From: Eubacteriales bacterium
Lineage (GTDB): Bacteria; Bacillota; Clostridia; Lachnospirales; Lachnospiraceae
Direction: 5' to 3'
DNA: 64,000 bases
Assembly: GCA_030524715.1 (NCBI GenBank)
Contig: JAUNGB010000003.1
Span: forward strand, 39,620 to 103,619
This document shows, piece by piece, positions 16,705-24,058 of this stretch. How positions within the stretch are numbered: position 1 is the stretch's first letter; each line of letters begins with the position of its first letter. The position numbers were made by a program, and so were the translations under genes. The notes under the pieces were generated by a model. It was not told the DNA's origin and ran no database searches. It saw nothing but the letters and a program-made list of their open reading frames with translations.

Positions 16705-16751
16705 AAAAATCCCTCGGAACAGTACGAAAAAACTGTTTCGGGGGATTTTTT
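16705..16751 (+). terminator. Intrinsic terminator
   Basis: AAAAATCCCTCGGAACAGT (16705-16723) pairs with ACTGTTTCGGGGGATTTTT (16732-16750), ending in a T-run. Confidence 0.85.
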
Positions 16752-16817
16752 AGAACCAAATAAGTTGACTGCAGAGTGAGGGGATAAATAATAAAGCAGG
16801 GAAGGATCGTATCCTTC

Positions 16818-16853
16818 TTGATAAATCGTCCAGATTAGGGTATAATATGGACG
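16818..16853 (+). promoter_or_regulatory. Fic promoter with CGTCCA/TGGACG operator
   Basis: TTGATA (16818-16823), 17 bp, TATAAT (16841-16846). CGTCCA (16827-16832) and TGGACG (16848-16853) bracket the -10 box. The same pair recurs after the gene at 18009-18034. Confidence 0.75.
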
Positions 16854-16910
16854 AAAGGATAATAGGACTGGATAAAAAAATGGTTGGAGCAAATTCAGTC
16901 TGGGTGTAAA

Positions 16911-17978
16911 ATGAGGAATTTTGATTATACAAAATTATCAGAGAGGATGTGGGACACGGAGATTGTTTCCTACATCGCTAAGATTCATGAATGTAAAGGC
17001 AGGCAGGACTTATATGTAAGGCAAAAACCTGTTGAACTGGAACGCCTTATTGAAATTGCCAGGATACAGAGCACAGAGTCATCGAATAAAATTGAAGGGA
17101 TTGTTACTACCAGTACAAGAATAAAACAGTTGATGACAGAAAAAACCACTCCAAGGAACCGGGATGAAAGTGAAATTATGGGTTACCGGGATGTATTAAA
17201 CACAATCCATGAAAGCCATGATTTCATTCCCATAAAGCCATCATATATTCTTCAGTTGCACAGGGATTTGTTAAAACGGGCTGGAATGTTGTATGGCGGG
17301 CATTTTAAGAATGTTCAGAATTATATCAATGAGACAAAAGCGGATGGAACACAGGTTACCCGTTTTACTCCGGTTCCGCCGTATGAAACAGAAGCAGCAA
17401 TAGAAGCTATTTGCTCCAGTTATGAACGGGCGCTTTCGCTTGAGGTTGTCGATCCGCTGATATTGATTCCTGTATTTATTTGTGATTTTCTGTGCATCCA
17501 CCCATTCAATGATGGGAATGGCCGCATGAGCCGATTGCTTACTCTGCTTCTGCTTTATCAAAATGGGTATGAAGTTGGAAAATATATCAGTATCGAAAAG
17601 CAGATTGAAAAGACGAAGGATGTTTACTATGATGTGCTTGAAAGAGCAGATTATGGGTGGCATGAGGAACGGAATGACCCGACACCATTTATTAAGTATA
17701 TGCTGAAAGTTATTCTGGCGTGCTATACAGAATTTGAAGAGCGTGTCGGTATGATGAACGCTGGCGGAACGAAGAGCCGGTCTTATGATATGGTGAGGGC
17801 ATATGTGGAAGGAAAGATTGGGAAATTTACCGGGGCGGAAGTGATTGCCGCTTGTCCTGGGGCAGGACGTTCTGCAATTCTGAATGCCCTAAAAAAATTA
17901 ACGGAAGAAAATGTAATTGTCAAATGTGGAAGTGGAAGAGGCACGTATTATGTGCGGAGTGATGCTTTTAATGAGTAG
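16911..17978 (+). CDS. Fic-domain protein (AMP transferase) with winged helix
   Basis: This 355-residue Fic protein has the complete catalytic motif HPFNDGNGRMSR (about 197-208), so it should transfer AMP (or another nucleotide part) to a hydroxyl on a target protein. An N-terminal inhibitory motif of the (S/T)xxxE(G/N) type is present as SNKIEG (about 58-63), making it a self-inhibited class II Fic protein. The C-terminus (about 295-355) is a winged helix (FTGAEVIAACPGAGRSAILNALKKL), which suggests it binds DNA. The paired operator copies on both sides of the gene support autoregulation. The start is uncertain: ATG 16911 gives the usual FDYTKLSERMWD beginning, but its ribosome site is weak; in-frame TTG at 16884 is an alternative. 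Confidence 0.85.
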   Translation: MRNFDYTKLSERMWDTEIVSYIAKIHECKGRQDLYVRQKPVELERLIEIARIQSTESSNKIEGIVTTSTRIKQLMTEKTTPRNRDESEIMGYRDVLNTIHESHDFIPIKPSYILQLHRDLLKRAGMLYGGHFKNVQNYINETKADGTQVTRFTPVPPYETEAAIEAICSSYERALSLEVVDPLILIPVFICDFLCIHPFNDGNGRMSRLLTLLLLYQNGYEVGKYISIEKQIEKTKDVYYDVLERADYGWHEERNDPTPFIKYMLKVILACYTEFEERVGMMNAGGTKSRSYDMVRAYVEGKIGKFTGAEVIAACPGAGRSAILNALKKLTEENVIVKCGSGRGTYYVRSDAFNE

Positions 17979-17988
17979 TAAAATTTTC

Positions 17989-18075
17989 CGTCCAAACAGA
18001 AATGAAATCGTCCAATTTTAATACAATTTGGACGAAAAAAAGAGACATCTATCAAAAGGTTAGGTGTCTTTTTTC
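17989..18075 (+). promoter_or_regulatory. Second Fic operator copy and terminator
   Basis: A lone CGTCCA (17989-17994) is followed by the pair CGTCCA (18009-18014) and TGGACG (18029-18034), the same arms as before the gene. Directly behind it, GAGACATCT and AGGTGTCTT with flanking A and T runs form an intrinsic terminator (18035-18075). Confidence 0.65.
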
Positions 18076-18098
18076 ATGCACAATGGAAGGTGAATCAA

Positions 18099-18212
18099 AT
18101 GCTATACAGACCAAACACGCCGTGCAGACATCCCGGCTGTGCGGCTCTTGTTCCTTACGGACAGAAATATTTTGAAAATGGCACCAGCCGAATATCGAAA
18201 GCAGAACAGTAG
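18099..18212 (+). pseudogene. HNH endonuclease N-terminal remnant
   Basis: A frame of 37 codons reads MLYRPNTPCRHPGCAALVPY, the zinc-binding front of small phage-type HNH nucleases (RPxxPCxxPGC), then degenerates and stops at AEQ. The His-Asn-His core is absent. It is a phage or mobile-element leftover. Confidence 0.6.
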
Positions 18213-18237
18213 TGACTGATTTGTTTGAAAGTTAAAA

Positions 18238-18306
18238 AACTACTCTGGTCGTATTGACAAGTATGCACTACTGTGGTAGTATGTAAATACAAACTACTGG
18301 AGTAGT
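18238..18306 (+). promoter_or_regulatory. blaI-type promoter with three operators
   Basis: TTGACA (18254-18259), 17 bp, TAGTAT (18277-18282). Two perfect dyads ACTAC-N4-GTAGT lie at 18267-18280 (over the -10) and 18293-18306; a weaker copy (ACTAC-N4-GTCGT) lies at about 18238-18251. This is the layout of BlaI/MecI autorepression. Confidence 0.8.
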
Positions 18307-18322
18307 GAAAAGGAGGAAAATC

Positions 18323-18682
18323 ATGGACATTAAGCTGTTTGATTCGGAATTGAAAGTAATGAATGTTTTATGGAAGGAAGGAGATTCCACCGCAAAACAT
18401 ATATCGGATGTATTAAAAGCGGAAGTAGGGTGGAACATGAATACCACCTATACATTGATAAAAAGATGTATGAAGAAAGGAGCTATTGAGCGTTCTGAAC
18501 CGAATTTTATGTGTCATGCACTGATACCGAAGGAAAAGGTGCAGGAGGCAGAAACAAATGAGCTGATTAATAAGATTTATGACGGATCCGCTGATAAACT
18601 GTTTGCGGCGTTGCTTGGGAGAAAGAAACTTTCCGCCGATCAGATCAGCCAGTTAAAGCAGATTGTTGGCGAGTTGGAATGA
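18323..18682 (+). CDS. BlaI/MecI/CopY family repressor
   Basis: The 119-residue winged-helix repressor has the family order FDSELKVMNVLWKEGDSTAK, TTYTLIKRCMKKGAIER, and a helical dimerisation tail ending LSADQISQLKQIVGEL. The proteolysis site of BlaI, in the Asn-Phe/Asn-Leu region, is approximated by PNFMCHALI. It should bind the ACTAC/GTAGT dyads just upstream and be cleaved when the BlaR1-like partner is activated. ATG 18323 follows AAAAGGAGG; an in-frame GTG at 18305 overlaps an operator. It lies 10 bases before its M56 partner. Confidence 0.9.
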   Translation: MDIKLFDSELKVMNVLWKEGDSTAKHISDVLKAEVGWNMNTTYTLIKRCMKKGAIERSEPNFMCHALIPKEKVQEAETNELINKIYDGSADKLFAALLGRKKLSADQISQLKQIVGELE

Positions 18683-18692
18683 GGTGATGAGT

Positions 18693-20090
18693 ATGAAACT
18701 GCCGGAGATGAGTTTTTACGGCGCAGTAATGATTTTAATTATAGTCATAGTAAGAGCGTTCCTGATTGATAAGCTGCCGAAAAAGACATTCCTGGCTTTA
18801 TGGATGGCGGCACTGGTCCGGCTGCTGATTCCGTTTTCCATTCCTTCGGCGGCAAGCATTTACACTCTGGCGCAGACGAACGCGCCTGCGATGGATACCG
18901 TAAGCCGGATACCGGTAAAACAGATTTTTCCGGTTCAGACGCCAGAGAAAGCACCGGAACAGCCTGCTATACCTGTCCAGGAGGATTCTCCAGTCAATGT
19001 CTGGATCATTCTGTGGACGGTGGGGGCATTCCTGTGTCTTGGCTTTTTCACATTTACTTATGTAAGATGTTATCGGGAGTTTCAGATGTCCATCCCGGTT
19101 GACAATGAGATGGTACATAGATGGCGCAACGCGCATCCATCAAAGCGCAGGATTGCAATACGGCAGTCTGATCTGATTTCATCCCCATTATCCTATGGAA
19201 TCGTACATCCGGTTATCCTGATGCCAAAGTCAACGAACTGGGAGAATACCGCCCAGCTTTCCTATGTGCTGGAGCATGAATACATACACATCAAACATTT
19301 TGACGCTGTTACGAAGTTAGTGGTAATTGCGGCGCTTAGTCTCCACTGGTTCAATCCCTTTGTATGGGTTTTATATGTGCTGCTGAACAGAGACATTGAG
19401 TTGTCCTGCGATGAAGCGGTTGTCCGCAGATTTGGGGAGGACATAAAATCCGCCTATGCGATGACGTTGATTCATATGGAAGAACAAAAGAGCGGCCTGA
19501 CGCCTTTTTGCAACAACTTCGGTAAAAATGCTATTGAAGAAAGGATTCGATCTATTATGAAAATTCGAAAGGTTTCATTTGTTACGAGTATTTTTGCGGT
19601 TGTACTGGTGATTGGGATTGCCTCCACTTTTGCGACTTCGGCAGGCGTGCGCGTTACAGTCGAGAAACCGCAGATGGAAGAGATGGATACCAGCGATCAG
19701 AACCAGATTGTTTCTGGCGAAACTACTGTGGGATATGACAGGGAAGCGATTACTGCCCGCTTGACAGAGCTAAATCTTTTGATTGATCAGACGGATGCGC
19801 AGGATCAGGAAACGATAGAGGCGGCGCAGGAAGAAAAACATACTCTGGAAGGTATGCTTGAGGATCTGGAACGGAAGAATTTTTTTGAAACTGCATATGG
19901 CGACTATGGGGTAAGCTATCAGTTGCCGGAAAACCGACTCTATAAAAACGGCAGGCCGGTTATGAGCTTTTATGATGAGAAAAACGGCGGAGCGATCTGG
20001 TGGGATAATGACGGAGAAGTAAATGTAGAGGTTATCCGCAATAATGCCAGTGAAATCCTTCGGTTATTTGAAGAATCTGCCGAGAAGTAA
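18693..20090 (+). CDS. BlaR1/MecR1-like M56 membrane metallopeptidase
   Basis: The 465-residue protein has an N-terminal four-helix membrane block, a gluzincin active site HEYIHIKH (about 194-201) with the following DIELSCDEAVV (about 236-246), and a last membrane helix (VTSIFAVVLVIGIASTFA, about 295-312). The outside part is not a penicillin-binding transpeptidase as in true BlaR1 but about 150 residues with an acidic coiled helix (AITARLTELNLLIDQTDAQD) and a small C-terminal domain. It therefore senses something other than a beta-lactam by acylation, perhaps envelope stress. It forms an operon with the BlaI-type repressor. No beta-lactamase gene follows. Confidence 0.85.
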   Translation: MKLPEMSFYGAVMILIIVIVRAFLIDKLPKKTFLALWMAALVRLLIPFSIPSAASIYTLAQTNAPAMDTVSRIPVKQIFPVQTPEKAPEQPAIPVQEDSPVNVWIILWTVGAFLCLGFFTFTYVRCYREFQMSIPVDNEMVHRWRNAHPSKRRIAIRQSDLISSPLSYGIVHPVILMPKSTNWENTAQLSYVLEHEYIHIKHFDAVTKLVVIAALSLHWFNPFVWVLYVLLNRDIELSCDEAVVRRFGEDIKSAYAMTLIHMEEQKSGLTPFCNNFGKNAIEERIRSIMKIRKVSFVTSIFAVVLVIGIASTFATSAGVRVTVEKPQMEEMDTSDQNQIVSGETTVGYDREAITARLTELNLLIDQTDAQDQETIEAAQEEKHTLEGMLEDLERKNFFETAYGDYGVSYQLPENRLYKNGRPVMSFYDEKNGGAIWWDNDGEVNVEVIRNNASEILRLFEESAEK

Positions 20091-20107
20091 GCAGCAAAAT
20101 CCCGTAA

Positions 20108-20251
20108 TTAAAAATGGTAGCGGTATTTTGGAGCAAATTTACTTTGGTTCATATACCCAACCTGTTCCGCAGCTTCTGCTACAGACAGCTTTGTACTAGT
20201 AAGTAATTCTGCGGCTTTTTTCATACGGGTTTCACGCAGGTATACGGAAAT
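20108..20251 (-). pseudogene. AraC C-terminal HTH remnant
   Basis: Read leftward, the frame gives ISVYLRETRMKKAAELLTST, then LSVAEAAEQVGYMNQSKFA and a decayed end YRYHF-stop. This is the second helix-turn-helix of an AraC-type (YesN-like) regulator. No sensor domain or start is present. The adjoining bases 20263-20277 resemble the BlaI coding DNA at 18606-18620 (GGCGTTGCTTGGGA), so the junction may join two remnants. Confidence 0.65.
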
Positions 20252-20310
20252 GTCCTTGCTGTTTTGGGCGTTGCTTGGGAAAAGTGCAGTTTTCCGCAAA
20301 AAGGTTACAT

Positions 20311-20339
20311 TGACTGAATCATTGTTTATAGGTATAATT
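20311..20339 (+). promoter_or_regulatory. Promoter of the DUF3791/DUF3990 operon
   Basis: TTGACT (20311-20316), 17 bp, TATAAT (20334-20339), 36 bases before the first gene. Confidence 0.7.
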
Positions 20340-20375
20340 AAGAAAAAGAATTTTGCAGTAAAGGAGAATGAATAA

Positions 20376-20594
20376 ATGAGCAGGCAGCAAGAAAGGGAAT
20401 CGAACCTTATTGTAGTCGCAGCAGTTGAAGAATATGGGGCACGTCATCATATACCAGTGAAAGAGGTTTTGTCTCTTTTTAGGCGGTATGATATTACTGA
20501 TTTGCTCCGTTCTCAACACAAGGTGCTACATACGATGGATTTGGGAGAAGGGGCGAGTTTTGCCGAATCAGTTTTACAGGGGGCGGCATTATGA
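20376..20594 (+). CDS. DUF3791 protein, candidate antitoxin
   Basis: The 72-residue protein fits DUF3791: an all-helical small protein with VVAAVEEYGARHHIPVKEVL, FRRYDITDLL and a final acidic helix. DUF3791 genes almost always precede a DUF3990 gene, the arrangement seen here with a 4-base overlap (ATGA), which is why I call it a candidate antitoxin. The function is inferred from gene order only. GAGAATG-type spacing with AAAGGAG gives a good ribosome site. Confidence 0.75.
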   Translation: MSRQQERESNLIVVAAVEEYGARHHIPVKEVLSLFRRYDITDLLRSQHKVLHTMDLGEGASFAESVLQGAAL

Positions 20595-21076
20595 TAAAAT
20601 TGACGGTTTATCATGGTACGGACTGCATTTTCAAGGATATTGACCTTTATAAATCGACAGGTAGGCGTGATTTTGGACGTGGCTTTTATACAACAACGAT
20701 TGCGGCGCAGGCTGAGAGCTGGGCGAGAAGCAAAAAGATACGAAACAAAAGCAAATCTGCATATGTCTATGTGTATGAGGCAGAAATACCGGATGACCTG
20801 TCCGTGCATAAGTATGAAGGTCTGACGACAGAGTGGCTGGAGATGGTAAGAGATAACCGGAAAAACGGAGGCATTCAGCATGATTATGATATTATGATCG
20901 GACCGGTTGCGAATGACGATACGATGGTAACAGTAAACCGTTTTGTAGAGGGAATCTATACAGCAGAAGAAGCCATCAGCCGGCTGCGTTTCTCAAAAGC
21001 AAATGACCAAGTAACGTTTCATACGGAACAGGCAGTGAAATGTTTAAAACTGGTAAGGAGGTATCAGGTTGAATAG
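20591..21076 (+). CDS. DUF3990 protein, ADP-ribosyltransferase-like candidate toxin
   Basis: The 161-residue protein fits DUF3990, a member of the ADP-ribosyltransferase-like clan. It opens with TVYHGTDCIF (the HGT-type NAD-binding strand), then STGRRDFGRGFYTT, the characteristic D-F-G-x-G-F-Y-x-T block, and later HDYDIMIGPVANDD and EQAVKCLKLV. The layout suggests an NAD-dependent modifying toxin; the target is unknown. It is flanked by two small helical proteins in one operon, which fits a toxin guarded by one or two antitoxins. Confidence 0.78.
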   Translation: MIKLTVYHGTDCIFKDIDLYKSTGRRDFGRGFYTTTIAAQAESWARSKKIRNKSKSAYVYVYEAEIPDDLSVHKYEGLTTEWLEMVRDNRKNGGIQHDYDIMIGPVANDDTMVTVNRFVEGIYTAEEAISRLRFSKANDQVTFHTEQAVKCLKLVRRYQVE

Positions 21077-21308
21077 TAAGTATACTTATCATGGAATTGA
21101 TATAACGCTGGATGTTTACGAAAAGATCTGCTCTGTTGTGGAACTGATGGCTGAAAAAGAAAATAAGACCTTTGACGAATGTTATCTTTTGTTTGCTTCT
21201 TCCGAGGTATATGAGCTTTTGCAGAATGAGGAATCCCTTATGTGGTCGGAGAGCGCGGAGTACCTTTTGGATGAATACTATAGAAGGCAGGGATCCGTTC
21301 TTGCATAA
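21069..21308 (+). CDS. Third member of the DUF3791/DUF3990 operon
   Basis: This 79-residue acidic helical protein (DITLDVYEKICSVVELMAEK, FDECYLLFASSEVYELLQ, SAEYLLDEYYRR) looks like a second DUF3791-type protein. It starts at TTG 21069, inside the last codons of the DUF3990 gene, with AAGGAGGT 6-13 bases upstream; a TTG start plus overlap suggests that its level is tied to toxin translation. A terminator follows at 21387. Confidence 0.7.
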   Translation: MNSKYTYHGIDITLDVYEKICSVVELMAEKENKTFDECYLLFASSEVYELLQNEESLMWSESAEYLLDEYYRRQGSVLA

Positions 21309-21386
21309 TGTTTTACCGGAGATTACGGAATGCCCATGCCGCATATGAACGAAGATAGAGTCGGCATTAACAGATATCCATAGAAA

Positions 21387-21432
21387 ATAAAGGCTTTCGG
21401 CACATTTGATGTGTACGAAAGCCTTTATGATT
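21387..21432 (+). terminator. Bidirectional hairpin terminator
   Basis: ATAAAGGCTTTCG (21387-21399) pairs with CGAAAGCCTTTAT (21416-21428). It separates the toxin-like operon from the converging AraC gene. Confidence 0.75.
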
Positions 21433-21492
21433 TCTGTAGGAGACTGATTTCACAGAAGTGCGATTTGCGGCAATAATCTGCCTGTTCGGTCG

Positions 21493-22464
21493 TTATCTGC
21501 GCCGTGCCATTTTCCGATACTCAATGGGCAGAAGTCCCGTACTCCTGCGAAACAATTCCGCAAACCGACTGGAAGTGGAGTAGCCGATCATTTCTGCAAT
21601 CTGACCCATCGTGAAATCCGTATCTATCAGCAAATGCTCCGCCTGGCTCATACGGCGCTGCTGAATGTACTCTGTGATCGTGCAGCCCTGCAACTGCTTA
21701 AAAGATGCTTTCAGCTTGGTGGTTCCCATACAGGCGATTTTCGCAAGCCGCTCCAATGGAATATCAAAAGCATAGTGGTCATTGAGATAAGAAATCACGT
21801 TTTCCAGTTGTGCCACATCCTGATCGGACAGACGCTTCTCTTTACGGGACAGAATTTTTTTCTGTTCCTCCACTACAAGGGACACGGCCTCAGCGACTTT
21901 CGCTTCGTAGAATAGTCCTGCGGCAATCCCATCCCCACGGTAGACCTTTACCTCATGGAGCAGTTTCGCCATAGCCGGGAAATCCGTTGTCTGATCGATC
22001 TGCCGGAAAGCTGCAAGCGGGCTGATATAGTCCCCCGGATATTGCTTTTGAAGATAATCCTCATAGTATGCAGGCATGACTTCGATACCGATGGAACGAA
22101 TGGGGATTTTTTTGTGTATCAGCGCCTTGTACGGTTTATAACCGCCGATAAAGGCCTTGATACACCCCGCAGACATCCGCCGATAAGGGTTTAATTCTTC
22201 CCCGGAAATGGACTCATATTGGGTGATACTCAGACATTCCGGTAAGTTAAATTCCATAAAGAAATCCTCATGGAAATAAAAATCATGGATCTTAATGTCG
22301 TACAGGTCTTTTTTCGCATAGACCCAGTAAAAGCCTTCCCCAAATTCAGGCGATAACCGCCAGCATTGCCCGGCAGAATTGAAGCTGCTATTGTCGTCTG
22401 CCGACAGAAAATGGTTATCCGTTAAAAGCGGTTCATAATAATCCGCAATAATGCTACTGTTCAA
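21493..22464 (-). CDS. AraC family regulator of the ECF/ABC importer
   Basis: The 323-residue regulator has an effector domain of about 215 residues (GEGFYWVYAKKDLYDIKIHD and FNLPECLSITQYESISGEEL) and a C-terminal double HTH (about 225-320; FDIPLERLAKIACMGTTKLK and FTMGQIAEMIGYSTSSRFAE). It is divergent from the ECF S gene. The start is TTG 22464: AAAGGAGG lies 7-8 bases upstream and the frame has no suitable ATG. By analogy with YbtA/PchR it may be activated by the imported compound; inference. Two direct repeats between it and the ECF genes are its probable binding sites. Confidence 0.87.
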   Translation of the reverse strand: MNSSIIADYYEPLLTDNHFLSADDNSSFNSAGQCWRLSPEFGEGFYWVYAKKDLYDIKIHDFYFHEDFFMEFNLPECLSITQYESISGEELNPYRRMSAGCIKAFIGGYKPYKALIHKKIPIRSIGIEVMPAYYEDYLQKQYPGDYISPLAAFRQIDQTTDFPAMAKLLHEVKVYRGDGIAAGLFYEAKVAEAVSLVVEEQKKILSRKEKRLSDQDVAQLENVISYLNDHYAFDIPLERLAKIACMGTTKLKASFKQLQGCTITEYIQQRRMSQAEHLLIDTDFTMGQIAEMIGYSTSSRFAELFRRSTGLLPIEYRKMARRR

Positions 22465-22476
22465 ATGACAGCCTCC

Positions 22477-22517
22477 TTTGCAACGATTGGACGGAGTTTT
22501 GCAACGATTGGACGAAG
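22477..22517 (+). promoter_or_regulatory. Tandem 21-bp-spaced repeats, candidate AraC operator
   Basis: TTTGCAACGATTGGACG occurs at 22478-22494 and again at 22499-22515, exactly 21 bp (two helical turns) apart, in direct orientation. Direct half sites at this spacing are typical of AraC dimers. They lie just upstream of the -35 box of the ECF promoter. Confidence 0.75.
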
Positions 22518-22531
22518 ATGCCCGCAGCGTA

Positions 22532-22587
22532 TTGCAGACCGTCCGGAAAGTTAGTATGCTATGAATTGTGGTTAGCATTAACTAATC
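22532..22587 (+). promoter_or_regulatory. ECF operon promoter with GTTAG/CTAA box
   Basis: TTGCAG (22532-22537), 17 bp, TATGCT (22555-22560), and after 10 bases GTTAGCATTAACTAATC (22571-22587), almost identical to the box before the AraC gene at 8.3 kb. An activator site upstream and a repressor-type box at the start site are thus combined. Confidence 0.72.
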
Positions 22588-22640
22588 ACAATATAACAGA
22601 TTTCAGACGGCAGGTCAACCATTCTTGAAGGAGGAAAAAT

Positions 22641-23261
22641 ATGAGTAATCAAGTAAATGCAAAAGCAGGATTATCTGTCAAGGACTTAGTAACAACGGGA
22701 ATTTTTACCGCGCTTCTGTTCGTAACCATTATGGTGGGCGGCGTCTTTTTTGCGACCAACCCGGTGCTGACTTTTTTCATGCCCGCCGGGAGCGCCTTGC
22801 TTGCCGGACCGGTTTATCTGTTGATGGTCGCAAAGGTACAGAAGCGCTGGAGCATCACGATCATGGGCGTTATAATAGCCGTCATCTGGTTTGTCACTGG
22901 TATGCACTGGGCGTTTGCGCTGGGATATCTTATTATGGCTGTCGTGGCTGATTTTGTCGCCGGTACAAAGCAGTACAAGAGTAAGAAGATCAACAGCCTG
23001 TCCTATATCCTTTTCTCCCTGGGCGGAACAGGATCGTACCTTGTTTTCTTTATGGATCCCCAGGGCTGGGCGCAGACCATGTTAGGAAATGGAACTGAGC
23101 AAAGCTATATCGACACTATGCAGGCGACAGTAAACGCGGGAATCTTTATCGCCATGTTCGCGGCTCTCCTTGTAACAGCTTCCATCAGTGCATTTGTGGG
23201 CTGCAAACTGCTGAAAAAACAGTTTGAACGTGCCGGAGTGATAACGGAGGCACGTTCATGA
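22641..23261 (+). CDS. MptD-like ECF transporter S component
   Basis: The 206-residue integral membrane protein has six hydrophobic helices: LVTTGIFTALLFVTIMVGG, VLTFFMPAGSALLAGPVYLL, ITIMGVIIAVIWFVTGMHW and three more. This is the MptD/trep_strep type of substrate-binding (S) component of energy-coupling-factor importers. It is the first gene of an operon with EcfT, a double EcfA and two ABC half transporters. Related operons in streptococci and lactobacilli take up heme or serve siderophore loci, so an iron-bearing substrate is plausible but not shown. Its stop overlaps the next start (ATGA). GGAGG lies 6 bases before its ATG. Confidence 0.8.
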   Translation: MSNQVNAKAGLSVKDLVTTGIFTALLFVTIMVGGVFFATNPVLTFFMPAGSALLAGPVYLLMVAKVQKRWSITIMGVIIAVIWFVTGMHWAFALGYLIMAVVADFVAGTKQYKSKKINSLSYILFSLGGTGSYLVFFMDPQGWAQTMLGNGTEQSYIDTMQATVNAGIFIAMFAALLVTASISAFVGCKLLKKQFERAGVITEARS

Positions 23262-23328
23262 GCAAGAAGCGAAGCGGACATCGTGCCCTTTGGGTATTGC
23301 GAATGTCCGCTGCTTCATGCCGGAGTGA
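23231..23328 (+). repeat. 87-bp unit bounded by 11-bp direct repeats
   Basis: TGCCGGAGTGA flanks the unit. Inside, AGCGGACAT (23273-23281) pairs with ATGTCCGCT (23303-23311). The period of 87 bp is a multiple of three, so the EcfT frame is kept. Confidence 0.6.
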
Positions 23329-24058
23329 CAGCTTGATGGGCAGCGCCGTCCAGAAAGGGCTTTGGCTTGACCCGCGAGCCAAGCTCTTTCTGATTTTAAT
23401 GTGCGTACTTAGTTCCATGTTCGCGCCTTCCCTTACCTGTCAGTTTGCGCTTGTCCTGCTGATAGCCGTATTGGGAGCGCTTTGCGGAAAGTGGAAATAT
23501 TCTGTGAAAGCAGTTTGTTTTTATGCGCTGATCTGTGTACTGACAGTCTGGATCATGGCTGCCATGACGGGGACGCTGCGGACCATGTTTGTCGCGTTTC
23601 TTGGGCTGTTCCACAAGGTTTATGCCTGCGGGATGCTGGCAGGGATCGTCCTGTCCACAACGAAGGTCAGCGAGTTTTTATCCGCTATGAACCGCATCCA
23701 TGCCCCGAAAAAATTTGTTATCACATTTGCAGTCATGCTGCGCTATATCCCAACCATCCAGGAGGACTGGCATTTTATTAAGGACGCCATGCGGATGCGG
23801 GATGTATCGCCCTCCCTGGGCGGATTCCTGTCCCATCCGGGGATGACGGTAGAGTGTATCTATGTCCCGCTGATGATGATGGCCTCAAAGGCGGCGGATG
23901 AGCTTTCCATCGCCTCTGTTACCCGCGGAATCGAGAATCCCAATCCCCGTACCTGCCTTGTCCGGATAAAATGCGGGATTGCAGATTGGACGGCGATGTT
24001 GATCGCTGTTGCTTTCTTTATCTTTGAATTATATATGCGGGGAGGTGTAATCGGGTGA
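23258..24058 (+). CDS. ECF transporter T component, N-terminally extended
   Basis: The 266-residue protein is the EcfT transmembrane coupling subunit. After LDPRAKLFLILMCVLSSMF come four to five helices and the coupling-helix motifs, the A-R-G-type signature being represented by MRMRDVSP and SVTRGIE (about 185 and 225). The first 25 residues (KRSGHRALWVLRMSAASCRS) are not part of the family. They are encoded by an 87-bp stretch with an internal hairpin and bounded by two copies of TGCCGGAGTGA (23231-23241, 23318-23328), so they look inserted in frame. A start at ATG 23336 (MGSAVQKG) would give a normal EcfT. It overlaps both neighbours by 4 bases. Confidence 0.8.
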   Translation: MSKKRSGHRALWVLRMSAASCRSDSLMGSAVQKGLWLDPRAKLFLILMCVLSSMFAPSLTCQFALVLLIAVLGALCGKWKYSVKAVCFYALICVLTVWIMAAMTGTLRTMFVAFLGLFHKVYACGMLAGIVLSTTKVSEFLSAMNRIHAPKKFVITFAVMLRYIPTIQEDWHFIKDAMRMRDVSPSLGGFLSHPGMTVECIYVPLMMMASKAADELSIASVTRGIENPNPRTCLVRIKCGIADWTAMLIAVAFFIFELYMRGGVIG

